Source of the DNA: Bacillota bacterium
Lineage (GTDB): Bacteria; Bacillota; Clostridia; Christensenellales; Aristaeellaceae
Assembly: GCA_023459675.1 (NCBI GenBank)
Contig: JAEWTC010000017.1
Span: forward strand, 1-6,155
Direction: 5' to 3'
Length of the DNA stretch: 6,155 bases
The notes beneath the pieces were generated by a model, which had not been told where the DNA came from, did no database searches, and saw nothing but the letters and a program-made list of their open reading frames with translations. Shown in pieces: positions 6,153 to 6,155 of this stretch (position 1 is its first letter; each line of letters starts with the position of its first letter). The position numbers were made by a program, and so were the translations under genes.

Positions 6153-6155
6153 CAT

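Overview
The window is a co-oriented gene cluster, all on the minus strand, so it reads from right to left. It looks like one sugar-uptake and processing operon: a solute-binding protein (4853-6076), two CUT1-type ABC permeases (3874-4785 and 3038-3874), an Old Yellow Enzyme-family flavin oxidoreductase (1659-3011), an aldo/keto reductase (682-1659), and the first 235 codons of a GH36-type alpha-galactosidase (1-707) that runs off the left edge. No RNA gene, insertion sequence, CRISPR array or pseudogene was seen.

The organism is probably a GC-rich anaerobic Firmicute of the Clostridia type. This is inferred from strong AGGAGG-type ribosome binding sites, tight gene packing, the CUT1 transporter without its own ATPase gene, and a cysteine-cluster OYE of a type known to me mainly from anaerobes. 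One point does not fit a simple monoderm picture: the binding protein has a type I signal peptide and no recognisable lipobox. No species can be named from the sequence alone.

Region by region: 6077-6155 holds a good promoter (extended -10) and the binding-protein ribosome binding site. The 67-nt gap after the binding-protein gene holds a perfect 11-bp hairpin just upstream of the first permease's ribosome binding site, which may set the ratio of binding protein to permease. From there on the genes are nearly fused: TAATG between the permeases, a 26-nt gap before the OYE gene, TGATG between the OYE and reductase genes, and a 26-nt overlap between the reductase and alpha-galactosidase genes. 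There is no terminator in the window, so the transcript continues past the left edge.

Functionally, the transporter probably imports an alpha-galactoside or a galactosylated compound, which the alpha-galactosidase hydrolyses in the cytoplasm. The two reductases between them are not needed for ordinary raffinose or melibiose use. Their presence suggests that the imported compound, or a product of it, carries a C=C/C=O system that is reduced, for example an enone aglycone or an oxidised sugar. That is the most interesting feature of the window and it is a hypothesis.
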